Assembly: GCA_017936765.1 (NCBI GenBank)
Contig: JAGBEX010000018.1
Coordinates: forward strand, 1-35,756
Length of the DNA: 35,756 nucleotides
DNA from: Clostridia bacterium
GTDB taxonomy: Bacteria > Bacillota > Clostridia > Christensenellales > Aristaeellaceae
Direction: 5' to 3'
Of this stretch, positions 25,101-31,616 are shown piece after piece (position 1 is the first letter of the stretch; each line of letters starts with the position of its first letter). The notes beneath the pieces were generated by a model. It did no database searches. It saw only the letters and a list, made by a program, of their open reading frames with translations, and was not told the origin of the DNA. The position numbers and the translations under genes were made by a program.

Positions 25101-26453
25101 GAAGCCACCCTGCCCGGCATGACCTTCGAGCTGACTCCCACCCGCGGTGATCTGGAAGCCGTGACCCTGACCACCCAGGCCGATGGCAGCTTTGCCATCA
25201 AGGGCCTGCACCCCGATACCTACACCCTGAGCGTGGCTTGCCCCGATGCCTATGTGCTGTCCCGCGTGGACAACGTGACCCTGCCGCTGAAATCTGGCGT
25301 GAATGCGCAGAGCATCACCCTGGATCTGGCCATGGGCGACAGCTGGAATGACCAGCTGTTGGGCGCTGTGATGCCCGCCACCCTGCAGGGCATCGCCTGG
25401 ATGGACGAGAACCTGGACGGCGTTTATGCCGAGGATGAGATCAAGCCCGCTGGTGCCACCGTGACGGTGATCGACCAGCACAACGGCCAGGTGTTCGCTA
25501 CCGTGGCCATCCAGGAGGACGGCAGCTTTGCCGCCACGGGACTGATCCCCGGCAGCTACACCCTGCAGCACGGCCCTGCCATTGAGGGCAAGAAGGGTGA
25601 ATCCACCTTTACCTATGAAAACGGCATGATGGTGATGCACGACATCAACCTGGCCGAGGACGAAGTCCGCTCCGACCTGATGCTGGGCATTGTGTGCCAC
25701 ACCAGCATTGCCGGCCATGTGTGGGTGGACATGGGCGACCAGTTCGCTGCCCAGAGCGGCGCTGAAATGACCCTCACCGATGCCAGCGGTACTGTGCTGG
25801 CTACCACCACCTCCAACGATATGGGTCACCACGCCTTCGAGGGCCTGATGCCCGGTGAGTACATCCTGCAGGTGACCCTGCCGGAAGGCCGCGTGGTGGT
25901 GGAACCCGGCGACGAGCGCCTGGCTGACGGCAGCCGCACCAGCGTGATGGTGGACTGTGATGCCCGCCACGCCAAGAGCGACGTGATCACCCTGCTGATG
26001 AGCCGCGACCTGCGCAGCATGGACGTGGGCGTGGTGCTGCCCGGCTCCCTGGGCGACAAGGTGTGGCTGGACGCCAACGCCAACGGCCTGCAGGAGACCG
26101 ATGAGGGCGGAATCCCCGGTGTGAAGATCGAGCTGATGCGCGGCGAAAACGTGGTGGACGAAACGGTCTCCGACCAGTATGGCTTCTACCGCTTCCTGGA
26201 TGTGTACCCCGCCACCTACACCCTGCGGGTCACCGCCCCCGGCGAGGTCAAGCCCACCCAGCAGCGCACGGATATCCCGATGATCGTTTCCGTGCTGGGC
26301 GAGGACGGCACCTCTGCTCCGGTGCAGGTGACCAGCGACAAGGCGAACCGCAACGCCGACCTGGGCTTCGTGCTGGTGAAGGAGGGCGCTTATCCCGCCG
26401 GATACGGCCAGGGCGCTACCCAGGACTGGACGAAGATCAAGACAGAGGAATAA
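22116..26453 (+). CDS. Large secreted protein with Pro-Thr-Glu repeat and nine SdrD_B-like domains
   Basis: A 1445-residue exported protein. Signal peptide (IVALLACMMLLMSMMHTALA, to about residue 27), a 190-residue N-terminal beta region, then a Pro-Thr-Glu linker at about residues 217-389 built from 12-residue units of the PTEVPTEEPTPE type. Nine SdrD_B/prealbumin-like domains follow with a spacing of about 112 residues, starting near residues 405, 524, 640, 752, 864, 976, 1087, 1195 and 1310; most have W/F-x-D-x-N-x-x-G-x-x and a later PG-x-Y (GTAWDDVNGDGIMQDDE, KPGNYKMTV). The Asp/Asn-rich loops resemble Ca2+-binding sites. No LPXTG motif, SLH domain or C-terminal membrane helix is visible (end: YGQGATQDWTKIKTEE). 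GGAGGA precedes the ATG at 22116. Probably an adhesive or structural surface protein. Confidence 0.85.
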   Translation: MKMVCKKIVALLACMMLLMSMMHTALAAWTTLEVNFQGLTAQAGGQWRMEKLTGSFSVQQNGQEIGRLVADSKGSSMVTLESTANVLLVPDMATMPEGYLIQQAGYSASVASGRLNAALVMVYADAGLFALQTKGENTFTLTNSLEEAVLTFTTDADGSYALPEALPAGVYTVHHEKGETVWPDFALTLTAYRGAAEQITLVDEAYALANSLEPVELTPEPTEVPTEEPTPEPTAVPTEVPTEEPTPEPTEVPTEEPTPEPTAVPTEEPTPEPTEVPTEEPTPEPTAVPTEEPTPEPTAVPTEEPTPEPTEEPTPEPTEVPTEKPTLEPTEVPTEEPTPEPTEVPTPAPTEVPTEEPTLEPTEVPTPEPTEVPTEEPTPEPTAEPTAVPVGEPVMLVELPADETAASLNVRVYNDRNSNGARNNYDGGVQDVVLELIPVGSDAPIAVVATDKKAEPTFEGIPAGQYQLRVTMPLGRGFSKTGDLEHPTSGNIMEYSLDNVQLSPVLELAAGEKRTVAIGTTTLSGISGTAWDDVNGDGIMQDDEPGQEGVFISLVGINNGLVYEYTTDETGEFYLSQVKPGNYKMTVTTPEGTMFTKYSKTGGSARSYFTTEGKRTDTRSFKLEEGEVFKNRHIGVVGDGVIEAFCFLDANFNGRYDQGEAPLAGAEIQVIKNNGKTLTRATSGEDGIARAGALRNGTYSVSATIPEGYAFTCTAEGGNPFENNNGRRKDTVKDVTVDTATKTTMYLGAVVPATITGVAYLDDNFSGTQDAGEDVVSGLLVALLDENGEKLTVDRTTVKGKYIFEGLNPGTYSMRLEAKAGYAFTKLGEGNYFLNTGDGKGQTNPFTVAMGAQLTGMDIGQILPGTVQGSVFADANDNGVQDGTEAGFTGTVVRLMSDEGEHFAATIGEDGAFCFDAVMPGRYYLQYELPGESAFAKVTSGGNTIAAVGNLGQGEWFDFKVGDEVNAPLCGGLKLGSITGVAFADHNGSGTQEEGEATLPGMTFELTPTRGDLEAVTLTTQADGSFAIKGLHPDTYTLSVACPDAYVLSRVDNVTLPLKSGVNAQSITLDLAMGDSWNDQLLGAVMPATLQGIAWMDENLDGVYAEDEIKPAGATVTVIDQHNGQVFATVAIQEDGSFAATGLIPGSYTLQHGPAIEGKKGESTFTYENGMMVMHDINLAEDEVRSDLMLGIVCHTSIAGHVWVDMGDQFAAQSGAEMTLTDASGTVLATTTSNDMGHHAFEGLMPGEYILQVTLPEGRVVVEPGDERLADGSRTSVMVDCDARHAKSDVITLLMSRDLRSMDVGVVLPGSLGDKVWLDANANGLQETDEGGIPGVKIELMRGENVVDETVSDQYGFYRFLDVYPATYTLRVTAPGEVKPTQQRTDIPMIVSVLGEDGTSAPVQVTSDKANRNADLGFVLVKEGAYPAGYGQGATQDWTKIKTEE
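22767..23282 (+). repeat. In-frame tandem repeat coding for the Pro-Thr-Glu linker
   Basis: About 516 bases of imperfect 36-base units (12 codons), some shortened or permuted. Codons for Pro and Thr alternate between C- and T-ending forms, unlike the C/G-biased flanking codons. The length is likely to vary by slippage without breaking the frame. Confidence 0.85.
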
Positions 26454-26459
26454 AAATTT

Positions 26460-26493
26460 AGAGCGGCCTGATAGCTTTTAGGTCGCTCTTTTT
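26460..26493 (+). terminator. Intrinsic terminator
   Basis: Stem AGAGCGGCCT with AGGTCGCTCT (one G-T wobble) and TTTTT, right after the large surface protein gene. Confidence 0.9.
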
Positions 26494-26495
26494 GC

Positions 26496-26524
26496 TTGCC
26501 AGCGCTTGGGGAATGTGCTATAAT
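26496..26524 (+). promoter_or_regulatory. Promoter of yicC-remA-gmk-rpoZ-coaBC
   Basis: TTGCCA, 17-bp spacer, TATAAT with extended TGTGC, 25 bp before the yicC start. Confidence 0.75.
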
Positions 26525-26549
26525 ATTTCTTCACAAAGGAGGCACACTT

Positions 26550-27422
26550 ATGCGTAGTATGACGGGCTGCGGACGCTGCCAGATGCTCCGGGACGCGTGG
26601 GAGATCACCGTGGAGCTGAAGGCCGTCAATCACCGTTTTCTGGATATTTCCTGCCGCCTGCCCAGGAGCATCGCTTTCCTGGAGGAAACCGTGCGGCAAA
26701 GCATCTCCGCCCAGATGAAGCGCGGCCATGTGGACGTGTTCATCACCGTGCGCCGGGTGGGTGAGAGCAATCGCCAGGTGCAGGTGGACGCCGCGCTGGC
26801 CAAGTCCTACATGGATGCGGCTCAGGCCGTGGCGGAGGCCATTGGCAAGGCTACCCTACCTGCTGTGACCGACGTGATGAAGATGGAAGGCGTGGTGACC
26901 CTCACCGAGGCCGACATGGACGAGGAGATGGTTACCGCCCTGTGCCGCGAGGCGGCTGATGGTGCAGTTAGCCAGCTGTGCGATATGCGGGACAAGGAGG
27001 GTGTGAACCTGCGGGCCGACCTGTCCGCCCACCTGGAGGCTGCCGCTGCCCTGCGGGAGAAAATCCTGCTCCGCGCCCCCGGCGTGGTGGAGGACTACCG
27101 CACCCGCCTGCAGCAGAAGCTCAGCCAGATGATCACCGACGCGGTGGAACCCCAGCGCCTGGCACAGGAGGTGGCCATCCTGGCCGACCGCTGCGCTATC
27201 GATGAGGAGCTTTCTCGCCTGGACAGCCACTTTGGCCAGATGCGCAAGTTCTTTGAGGTCAAGGGCGAGATCGGCAAGAAGATGGATTTCCTGATCCAGG
27301 AGATGAACCGCGAGGCCAACACCATTGGCTCCAAGGCCTCCGATGCGCAGATTGCCCAGCATGTGGTGGATCTGAAATCCGAGATCGAGAAGATGCGCGA
27401 ACAGGTGCAGAATGTGGAGTAA
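26550..27422 (+). CDS. YicC/YloC family endoribonuclease
   Basis: A 290-residue protein that starts with the family signature MRSMTGCGRCQM and RFLDISCRLPR, followed by a predicted coiled coil and the conserved C-terminal EEL-SRLDSHFGQMRKFF, GKKMDFLIQEMNREANTIGSKASD block. The E. coli relative YicC is an RNase acting on small RNAs and the family is named for it. AAGGAGG precedes the ATG at 26550. It is the first gene of the five-gene cluster, four bases before remA. Confidence 0.92.
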   Translation: MRSMTGCGRCQMLRDAWEITVELKAVNHRFLDISCRLPRSIAFLEETVRQSISAQMKRGHVDVFITVRRVGESNRQVQVDAALAKSYMDAAQAVAEAIGKATLPAVTDVMKMEGVVTLTEADMDEEMVTALCREAADGAVSQLCDMRDKEGVNLRADLSAHLEAAAALREKILLRAPGVVEDYRTRLQQKLSQMITDAVEPQRLAQEVAILADRCAIDEELSRLDSHFGQMRKFFEVKGEIGKKMDFLIQEMNREANTIGSKASDAQIAQHVVDLKSEIEKMREQVQNVE

Positions 27423-27425
27423 GGC

Positions 27426-27692
27426 ATGAAACTGCTGAATGTAGGCTTTGGTAACATGGTCAACACCACGCGGATGGTGGCCATCGTCAGCCCGGATTCT
27501 GCCCCGGTGAAGCGCCTGGTGCAGGACGCCAGGGATGCAGGCCGCGTCATCGACGCCACCTGCGGCCGCCGCACCCGCGCGGTGATCGTGATGGACTCCG
27601 ACCATGTGGTGCTTTCGCCCCTGCAGCCGGAAACGGTGGCCGGGCGCATGGAAGGCAAGGCAAAGAGTACGGATGAGGAGGATGTGGAATGA
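27426..27692 (+). CDS. remA: DUF370/RemA family regulator
   Basis: An 88-residue protein with the RemA signature [29 protein letters not shown] and [24 protein letters not shown]. In Bacillus, RemA is an oligomeric DNA-binding activator of matrix and osmoprotection genes; in Clostridia it is regularly found between yicC/yloC and gmk, as here. It overlaps gmk by four bases (ATGA). The matrix target genes in this organism are not known. Confidence 0.93.
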   Translation: MKLLNVGFGNMVNTTRMVAIVSPDSAPVKRLVQDARDAGRVIDATCGRRTRAVIVMDSDHVVLSPLQPETVAGRMEGKAKSTDEEDVE

Positions 27693-28294
27693 AAGCGACG
27701 CGCAAGGGTATGCTGCTGGTGATCTCCGGCCCCTCCGGCACGGGCAAGGGTACGCTGATCGACAAGCTGCTCAAGGACGACCCCAGCTTCGTCTTTTCGG
27801 TGAGCGTTACGACCCGCAAGCCCAGAGATTATGAAGTGCAAGATGTGCATTACCACTTTATTTCCGACGAAGAATATGATAAACTATTGGCGGAGGATGC
27901 GTTCATCGAACACGCCACCGTCCATGCCAACCGCTATGGCACGCTGAAGAGCGAGGTCTATGAGCGGATGGAAAAGGGTCAAAACGTGCTGCTGGATATC
28001 GATCCCCAGGGCGCCCGCACCGTGGTGGAAAAGGAGAAGGAGTGCGTGAGCGTGTTCATCCTTCCCCCCAGCTACAAGGTACTCAAGGAGCGCCTCCACA
28101 CCCGCAATACCGAGGATCCTGTGGAGATCGCCCGCCGCCTGGGCAATGCCAAGGGCGAGATCGAGCAATTGCAGCGCTACCAATACGCTGTGGTGAACGA
28201 TTCCCTTGACCTGGCCTATGAACAGCTTTTGTCTATTGTCAACGCGGAGAAGCAGCGTACCAACCGCTATTTCCCCGTGGTGGAAGAAGAATAA
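27689..28294 (+). CDS. gmk: Guanylate kinase
   Basis: A 201-residue GMP kinase with the P-loop GPSGTGKG (about residues 14-21), [19 protein letters not shown] for GMP binding, [11 protein letters not shown] and the C-terminal [20 protein letters not shown] lid region. It overlaps remA by four bases, and rpoZ begins 16 bases after it. The reaction ATP + GMP gives ADP + GDP in nucleotide metabolism and GTP/ppGpp balance. Confidence 0.97.
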   Translation: MKATRKGMLLVISGPSGTGKGTLIDKLLKDDPSFVFSVSVTTRKPRDYEVQDVHYHFISDEEYDKLLAEDAFIEHATVHANRYGTLKSEVYERMEKGQNVLLDIDPQGARTVVEKEKECVSVFILPPSYKVLKERLHTRNTEDPVEIARRLGNAKGEIEQLQRYQYAVVNDSLDLAYEQLLSIVNAEKQRTNRYFPVVEEE

Positions 28295-28309
28295 AGGAGG
28301 AAAAGTCCT

Positions 28310-28534
28310 ATGTCTATTGTTGAACCCAATGTGCTGGAGCTGCTGGAACACGCCGAATCCCGCTACACCCTGGTGGTGGAAGCCTCTAAGCGCGGCCGCC
28401 AGATCGTGGCCGGCAGCCAGCCCCTGATCGACGCCCACGAGATGAAGCCCCTGAAGGTGGCCGTGGAGGAGATCAACCGCGACTTGATCACCTACGACAA
28501 TCCTGTGATGGATGAGGAGCAGACCGAACAATGA
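28310..28534 (+). CDS. rpoZ: RNA polymerase omega subunit
   Basis: A 74-residue omega subunit. It has VLELLEHAESRYTLVVEASKRGRQI (the helix contacting beta') and the C-terminal KPLKVAVEEINRD. It helps to fold and hold the beta' subunit. The ATG follows AAAGGAGGA, and the last bases overlap coaBC by four. Its position between gmk and coaBC is the standard Firmicutes order. Confidence 0.95.
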   Translation: MSIVEPNVLELLEHAESRYTLVVEASKRGRQIVAGSQPLIDAHEMKPLKVAVEEINRDLITYDNPVMDEEQTEQ

Positions 28535-29733
28535 AATTGACCGGCAGAGAGATCGTGCTGGGTGTAACGGGAGGCATCGCTGCGTATAAGAGCGCGGAGA
28601 TCGTCTCCCGTTTGCGCAAATTGGGGGCCAATGTCCACGTCATCATGACCAAGAACGCCACCCAGTTCATCACCCCCCTGACCATGGAGACCATGTCCAA
28701 CAACCCCGTGGTGGTGGATACCTTCGACCGTCCCGCCACCTGGGAGGTGGAGCATATCGCCTTGGCCAAGCGGGCGGAGGTGTTTGTCATTGCCCCCGCC
28801 ACGGCCAACATCATGGCCAAAATGGTCTGCGGCATTGCGGATGATATGCTGTCCACCACCGTGCTGGCCACCAAGGCGCCGGTGCTGCTGGCGCCTGCCA
28901 TGAATGTGGGGATGTGGACGGCGCAGGTCACCCAGGAGAACGCCGCCACCCTGAAAAAGCGCGGTGTGCAGTTCGTCGGCCCCGATGCGGGCTTCCAGGC
29001 CTGCGGGGACATTGGCTCCGGCCGCATGAGCGAGCCGGTGGACATTGTGGAGGCCATTTGCGGCATCCTTTGCCCCAAGCTGGACATGGAAGGCCTGCGG
29101 GTGATGGTCACCGCCGGAGGCACCCGGGAGCGCCTGGACCCTGTGCGCTACCTGGGGAATGATTCCTCTGGTAAGATGGGCTTTGCCATCGCCGCAGCGG
29201 CCAAGGCCCGCGGGGCGGAGGTCACGCTGGTGTGCGGCCACACCACCGCCAAGCAGCCGGAGGGCATCCCCACCGTGCGGGTGGAGTCCACCTGCGACCT
29301 CTACGACGCCGTGACCACCCGCGCCCCAGAGATGGACGTGATCATCCAGGCGGCGGCTCCTGCGGATTACCGCTTTGCCAACCCCAGCCAGCAGAAGATG
29401 AAGAAGGAAGCTGGCAAGCCGCTGATCTTTGAGCTGGTGGAGAACCCGGACATCGCCGCTGCCGTGGGCGCTGCCAAGAAGCCTGGCCAGACGCTGGTGG
29501 GCTTTGCTGCCGAAACCGAGAACCTGCTGGACAACGCCCGCCGCAAGCTGGACAAGAAAAACCTGGACATGATCGTGGCCAATGATGTGTCCAAGCCCGG
29601 CGCGGGCTTCAATGTGGATACCAACATCGCCACGCTGATCACCCGCGATGGCCTCACCGATTGCCCCCTGCAAAGAAAGGCGGAGCTGGCGGAGACCATA
29701 CTGGACAAGGTGATGGAGCTGCGCAAGGCGTAA
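28531..29733 (+). CDS. coaBC: Bifunctional phosphopantothenoylcysteine decarboxylase / phosphopantothenate-cysteine ligase
   Basis: A 400-residue fusion making 4'-phosphopantetheine from phosphopantothenate and cysteine in CoA synthesis. N-terminal CoaC (FMN) domain: GVTGGIAAYKSAEI, catalytic His in WEVEHIALAKRAE, the PAMN motif and ACGDIGSGRM. C-terminal CoaB domain: VTAGGTRERLDPVRYLGNDSSGKMG and the late catalytic region MIVANDVSKPGAGF. It overlaps rpoZ by four bases and ends the operon with a terminator at 29735. Confidence 0.97.
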   Translation: MKLTGREIVLGVTGGIAAYKSAEIVSRLRKLGANVHVIMTKNATQFITPLTMETMSNNPVVVDTFDRPATWEVEHIALAKRAEVFVIAPATANIMAKMVCGIADDMLSTTVLATKAPVLLAPAMNVGMWTAQVTQENAATLKKRGVQFVGPDAGFQACGDIGSGRMSEPVDIVEAICGILCPKLDMEGLRVMVTAGGTRERLDPVRYLGNDSSGKMGFAIAAAAKARGAEVTLVCGHTTAKQPEGIPTVRVESTCDLYDAVTTRAPEMDVIIQAAAPADYRFANPSQQKMKKEAGKPLIFELVENPDIAAAVGAAKKPGQTLVGFAAETENLLDNARRKLDKKNLDMIVANDVSKPGAGFNVDTNIATLITRDGLTDCPLQRKAELAETILDKVMELRKA

Positions 29734-29734
29734 G

Positions 29735-29764
29735 AAAAGAGCCGACGAAAGTCGGCTCTTTTCT
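29735..29764 (+). terminator. Intrinsic terminator of the coaBC operon
   Basis: Stem AAAAGAGCCGAC with GAAA tetraloop and its complement ending in TTTT; two bases after the stop. Confidence 0.95.
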
Positions 29765-29958
29765 AATTCGGAATGCGGAATTTAGTTTGTGAACGGCGGG
29801 CGATCGCAGATCGCCCCTACATATGCGCCGTGACCCCTGCTCGGAGAATGCTCTGCAGGGCTCATCCGCATGGGTTTCGAAAGGATCGAAGACCCTTCGC
29901 GGGTTCCCCAAGGGCAGCGCCCTTGGGTGGGGATTCTAAAGGGGCAACGCCCCTTTAG
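29765..29958 (-). repeat. Mosaic hairpin element, copy 5 (covers the SpoU methyltransferase stop)
   Basis: It fills the 221-bp gap between coaBC and the convergent SpoU gene. Left to right on +: the 27-bp box 29765-29791 (identical to 7852-7878); palindrome GGGCGATCGCAGATCGCCC (29798-29816) plus CTAC; ATGCGCCGTGACCCC; a 30-base spacer; ATGGGTTTCGAAAGG with an imperfect hairpin; stem CCCAAGGGC with loop AGC; GGATT; and stem CTAAAGGGGC with loop AAC (29936-29958). The last stem contains the minus-strand TAA stop at 29955-29957. This copy has the complete box order. Confidence 0.85.
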
Positions 29959-30788
29959 CGGTGTCCGTCGAAGTCACGCTGTCTTGCAATTTCGTACAGG
30001 CAGATGCTTGCTGCGCACCCCACGTTCAGCGAACTGGCGGCACCGTAGATCGGGATGCGCAGCAGCTGGTCGCAGGCTTCCTTCCAGGCCTTGCTCATGC
30101 CGAAGGTCTCGTTGCCCACGATGAGGACGGTGGGACGGGTGAAGTCGGCCTGGTGAAGGCTAGCGGTGCCTTTGGCGCTGGTGCCGACGATTTGTGGCAC
30201 GGTGGGCAGGCTGCGCAGGAAGGAGACGGCCTCTTCGCAGGAGCCGAAGGGGCAGAAGGGCATATGGAACAGGGTGCCGATGCTGGCGCGGATGCATTGG
30301 GGATCGTAGAAATCCGCGCTATGGCCGGTGGTGATGATGCCGCAGGCGCCGAAGGCATCAGCCGAGCGGATGATGGTACCCAGGTTGCCGGGGCTGTTGG
30401 GGCGGTCGCACAGAATGATGAGCGGGTTGGGTGCAGCCTGGATGGCGCGGCGCAGGCGGGCTTGCAGGTCGGCGCGCTGATGCACCAGACACACCAGCTC
30501 GCAGGGGTTTTCCCGGTCGCTTAGCTCGGCCATCATGTCGGCGGGCATGGGGTGGAGGAACTCCGGGTCAGCCTTGGCGATCATGTCCTGCGCCCAGCCG
30601 GAGAGCCGCTTGTCCGCATTGTAGCCCATGGCATAGAAGGCTTCCCCGGCGGCGATGGCCTGCTCCACGGGATGCACGCCCTCCAGGAAATACAGTTTGG
30701 CGTGGGTGCGTTTTTCGCGGTTGCGGCGCAGGGTCTCGTAGCGCTGGAAAACATCGCTGCGGGAGCGGAGGGGGCGAAGTTCAGGCAT
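29955..30788 (-). CDS. SpoU (TrmH) family RNA 2'-O-methyltransferase
   Basis: A 277-residue SPOUT methyltransferase with an N-terminal substrate-binding extension and the three knot motifs: RPNSPGNLGTIIRSADAFG, VLIVGNETFGMSKAW and SLNVGCAASICLYEIARQR. These methylate the 2'-OH of rRNA or tRNA with S-adenosylmethionine. Target site cannot be predicted. It is the last gene of the nadD-yqeK, rsfS, ogt operon, overlapping ogt by eight bases; the stop codon is inside a hairpin of mosaic copy 5. Confidence 0.88.
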   Translation of the reverse strand: MPELRPLRSRSDVFQRYETLRRNREKRTHAKLYFLEGVHPVEQAIAAGEAFYAMGYNADKRLSGWAQDMIAKADPEFLHPMPADMMAELSDRENPCELVCLVHQRADLQARLRRAIQAAPNPLIILCDRPNSPGNLGTIIRSADAFGACGIITTGHSADFYDPQCIRASIGTLFHMPFCPFGSCEEAVSFLRSLPTVPQIVGTSAKGTASLHQADFTRPTVLIVGNETFGMSKAWKEACDQLLRIPIYGAASSLNVGCAASICLYEIARQRDFDGHR

Positions 30789-31236
30789 GGTGGTGCTTCC
30801 TTTCGTGTTCGAGCAGCCATTCCTTCATGTCCAGCCCGCAGCCATAGCCGGTGAGGCTGCCATCAGCGCCGATGACCCGGTGGCAGGGGACAATGATGGA
30901 AATGGGGTTGTGGTGATTGGCACCGCCCACGGCACGGCTGGCGCTGGGTTGGCCGATCATAGCGGCCAGCTGGCCATAGGAGCGGGTCTCGCCATAAGGG
31001 ATTCTGCGCAGGGCGTGCCACACCTTCAGACGAAAGGCGGTGCCTTCCATGTGCAGGGGCAGGTCAAAATCCGTCAGCTGGCCGGAAAAGTAGGCGTTCA
31101 GCTGACGGACGCATTCTGTGAGCAATGGGGTGGTGGGCGGTGTGCAGGCCTCGTCGGTGCGGTTCACGCCGGTGATGGCGCGATCCGTGGCATCGATGCG
31201 CAGATGTCCCACCGGGGTGGCGATGATGCAATGCAT
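30781..31236 (-). CDS. ogt: Methylated-DNA-protein cysteine methyltransferase (Ogt/MGMT)
   Basis: A 151-residue DNA repair protein that takes O6-alkyl groups from guanine onto its own cysteine. Active site PCHRV is at about residues 116-120, preceded by GGANHHNPISIIV and followed by GSLTGYGCGLDMKEWLLEHE. IPYGETRSYGQLAAMIGQP is the DNA-binding helix-turn-helix. The chosen ATG at 31236 overlaps the rsfS stop codon (TGATG); a longer frame reaching 31293 lies within rsfS with no good start. Confidence 0.92.
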   Translation of the reverse strand: MHCIIATPVGHLRIDATDRAITGVNRTDEACTPPTTPLLTECVRQLNAYFSGQLTDFDLPLHMEGTAFRLKVWHALRRIPYGETRSYGQLAAMIGQPSASRAVGGANHHNPISIIVPCHRVIGADGSLTGYGCGLDMKEWLLEHERKHHHA

Positions 31237-31601
31237 CAGTCCAGCACAGTCTGGTCGAAGGGCAGGACCAGGCGGTTGGTGCCGTCCTCCCACAGGCGCT
31301 CCAGGTTGTAGTAGGCGCGCTCCTCCTGGTGGAAGATGTGCACCATGATGAAGCCGTAGTCCATCACGATCCAGCGGCCTTCGTTCTGGCCTTCGGTGCG
31401 GCGGGGGGAGATGCCGCGCTGCGCCATGCGGTCGTCCACCTCATCGGCCAGGGCCTTCACCTGGGAAGCGCTGCGGCCGGAGGCGATGATCATGTAATCG
31501 CAGATCACGGTCAGTCCCTGCACGTCCAGGGCGATGATGTCGCGGCCTTTTTTGTCGTAGATCACCTGGGCAATTTCTTGAGCGAGAGCGTTGTCCTGCA
31601 T
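31236..31601 (-). CDS. rsfS: Ribosomal silencing factor RsfS (YbeB/Iojap)
   Basis: A 121-residue protein that binds ribosomal protein L14 on the large subunit and blocks joining of the subunits when nutrients are short. The Iojap signature is clear: DIIALDVQGLTVICDYMIIASGRSASQVKALADEV, EGRWIVMDYGFIMVHIFHQEERAYYNLERLW. It lies 15 bp after nadD-yqeK and overlaps ogt by one base. AGGAGG is a few bases before the ATG. Confidence 0.95.
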   Translation of the reverse strand: MQDNALAQEIAQVIYDKKGRDIIALDVQGLTVICDYMIIASGRSASQVKALADEVDDRMAQRGISPRRTEGQNEGRWIVMDYGFIMVHIFHQEERAYYNLERLWEDGTNRLVLPFDQTVLD

Positions 31602-31616
31602 AGGTTCCTCCTGATA

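Noticed and set aside
21969..25970. 1333-codon minus-strand open frame opposite the SdrD_B-like gene
   Set aside because: His/Gly/Gln-rich composition with no domain; it mirrors the GC-biased codons of the real gene and has no ribosome binding site.
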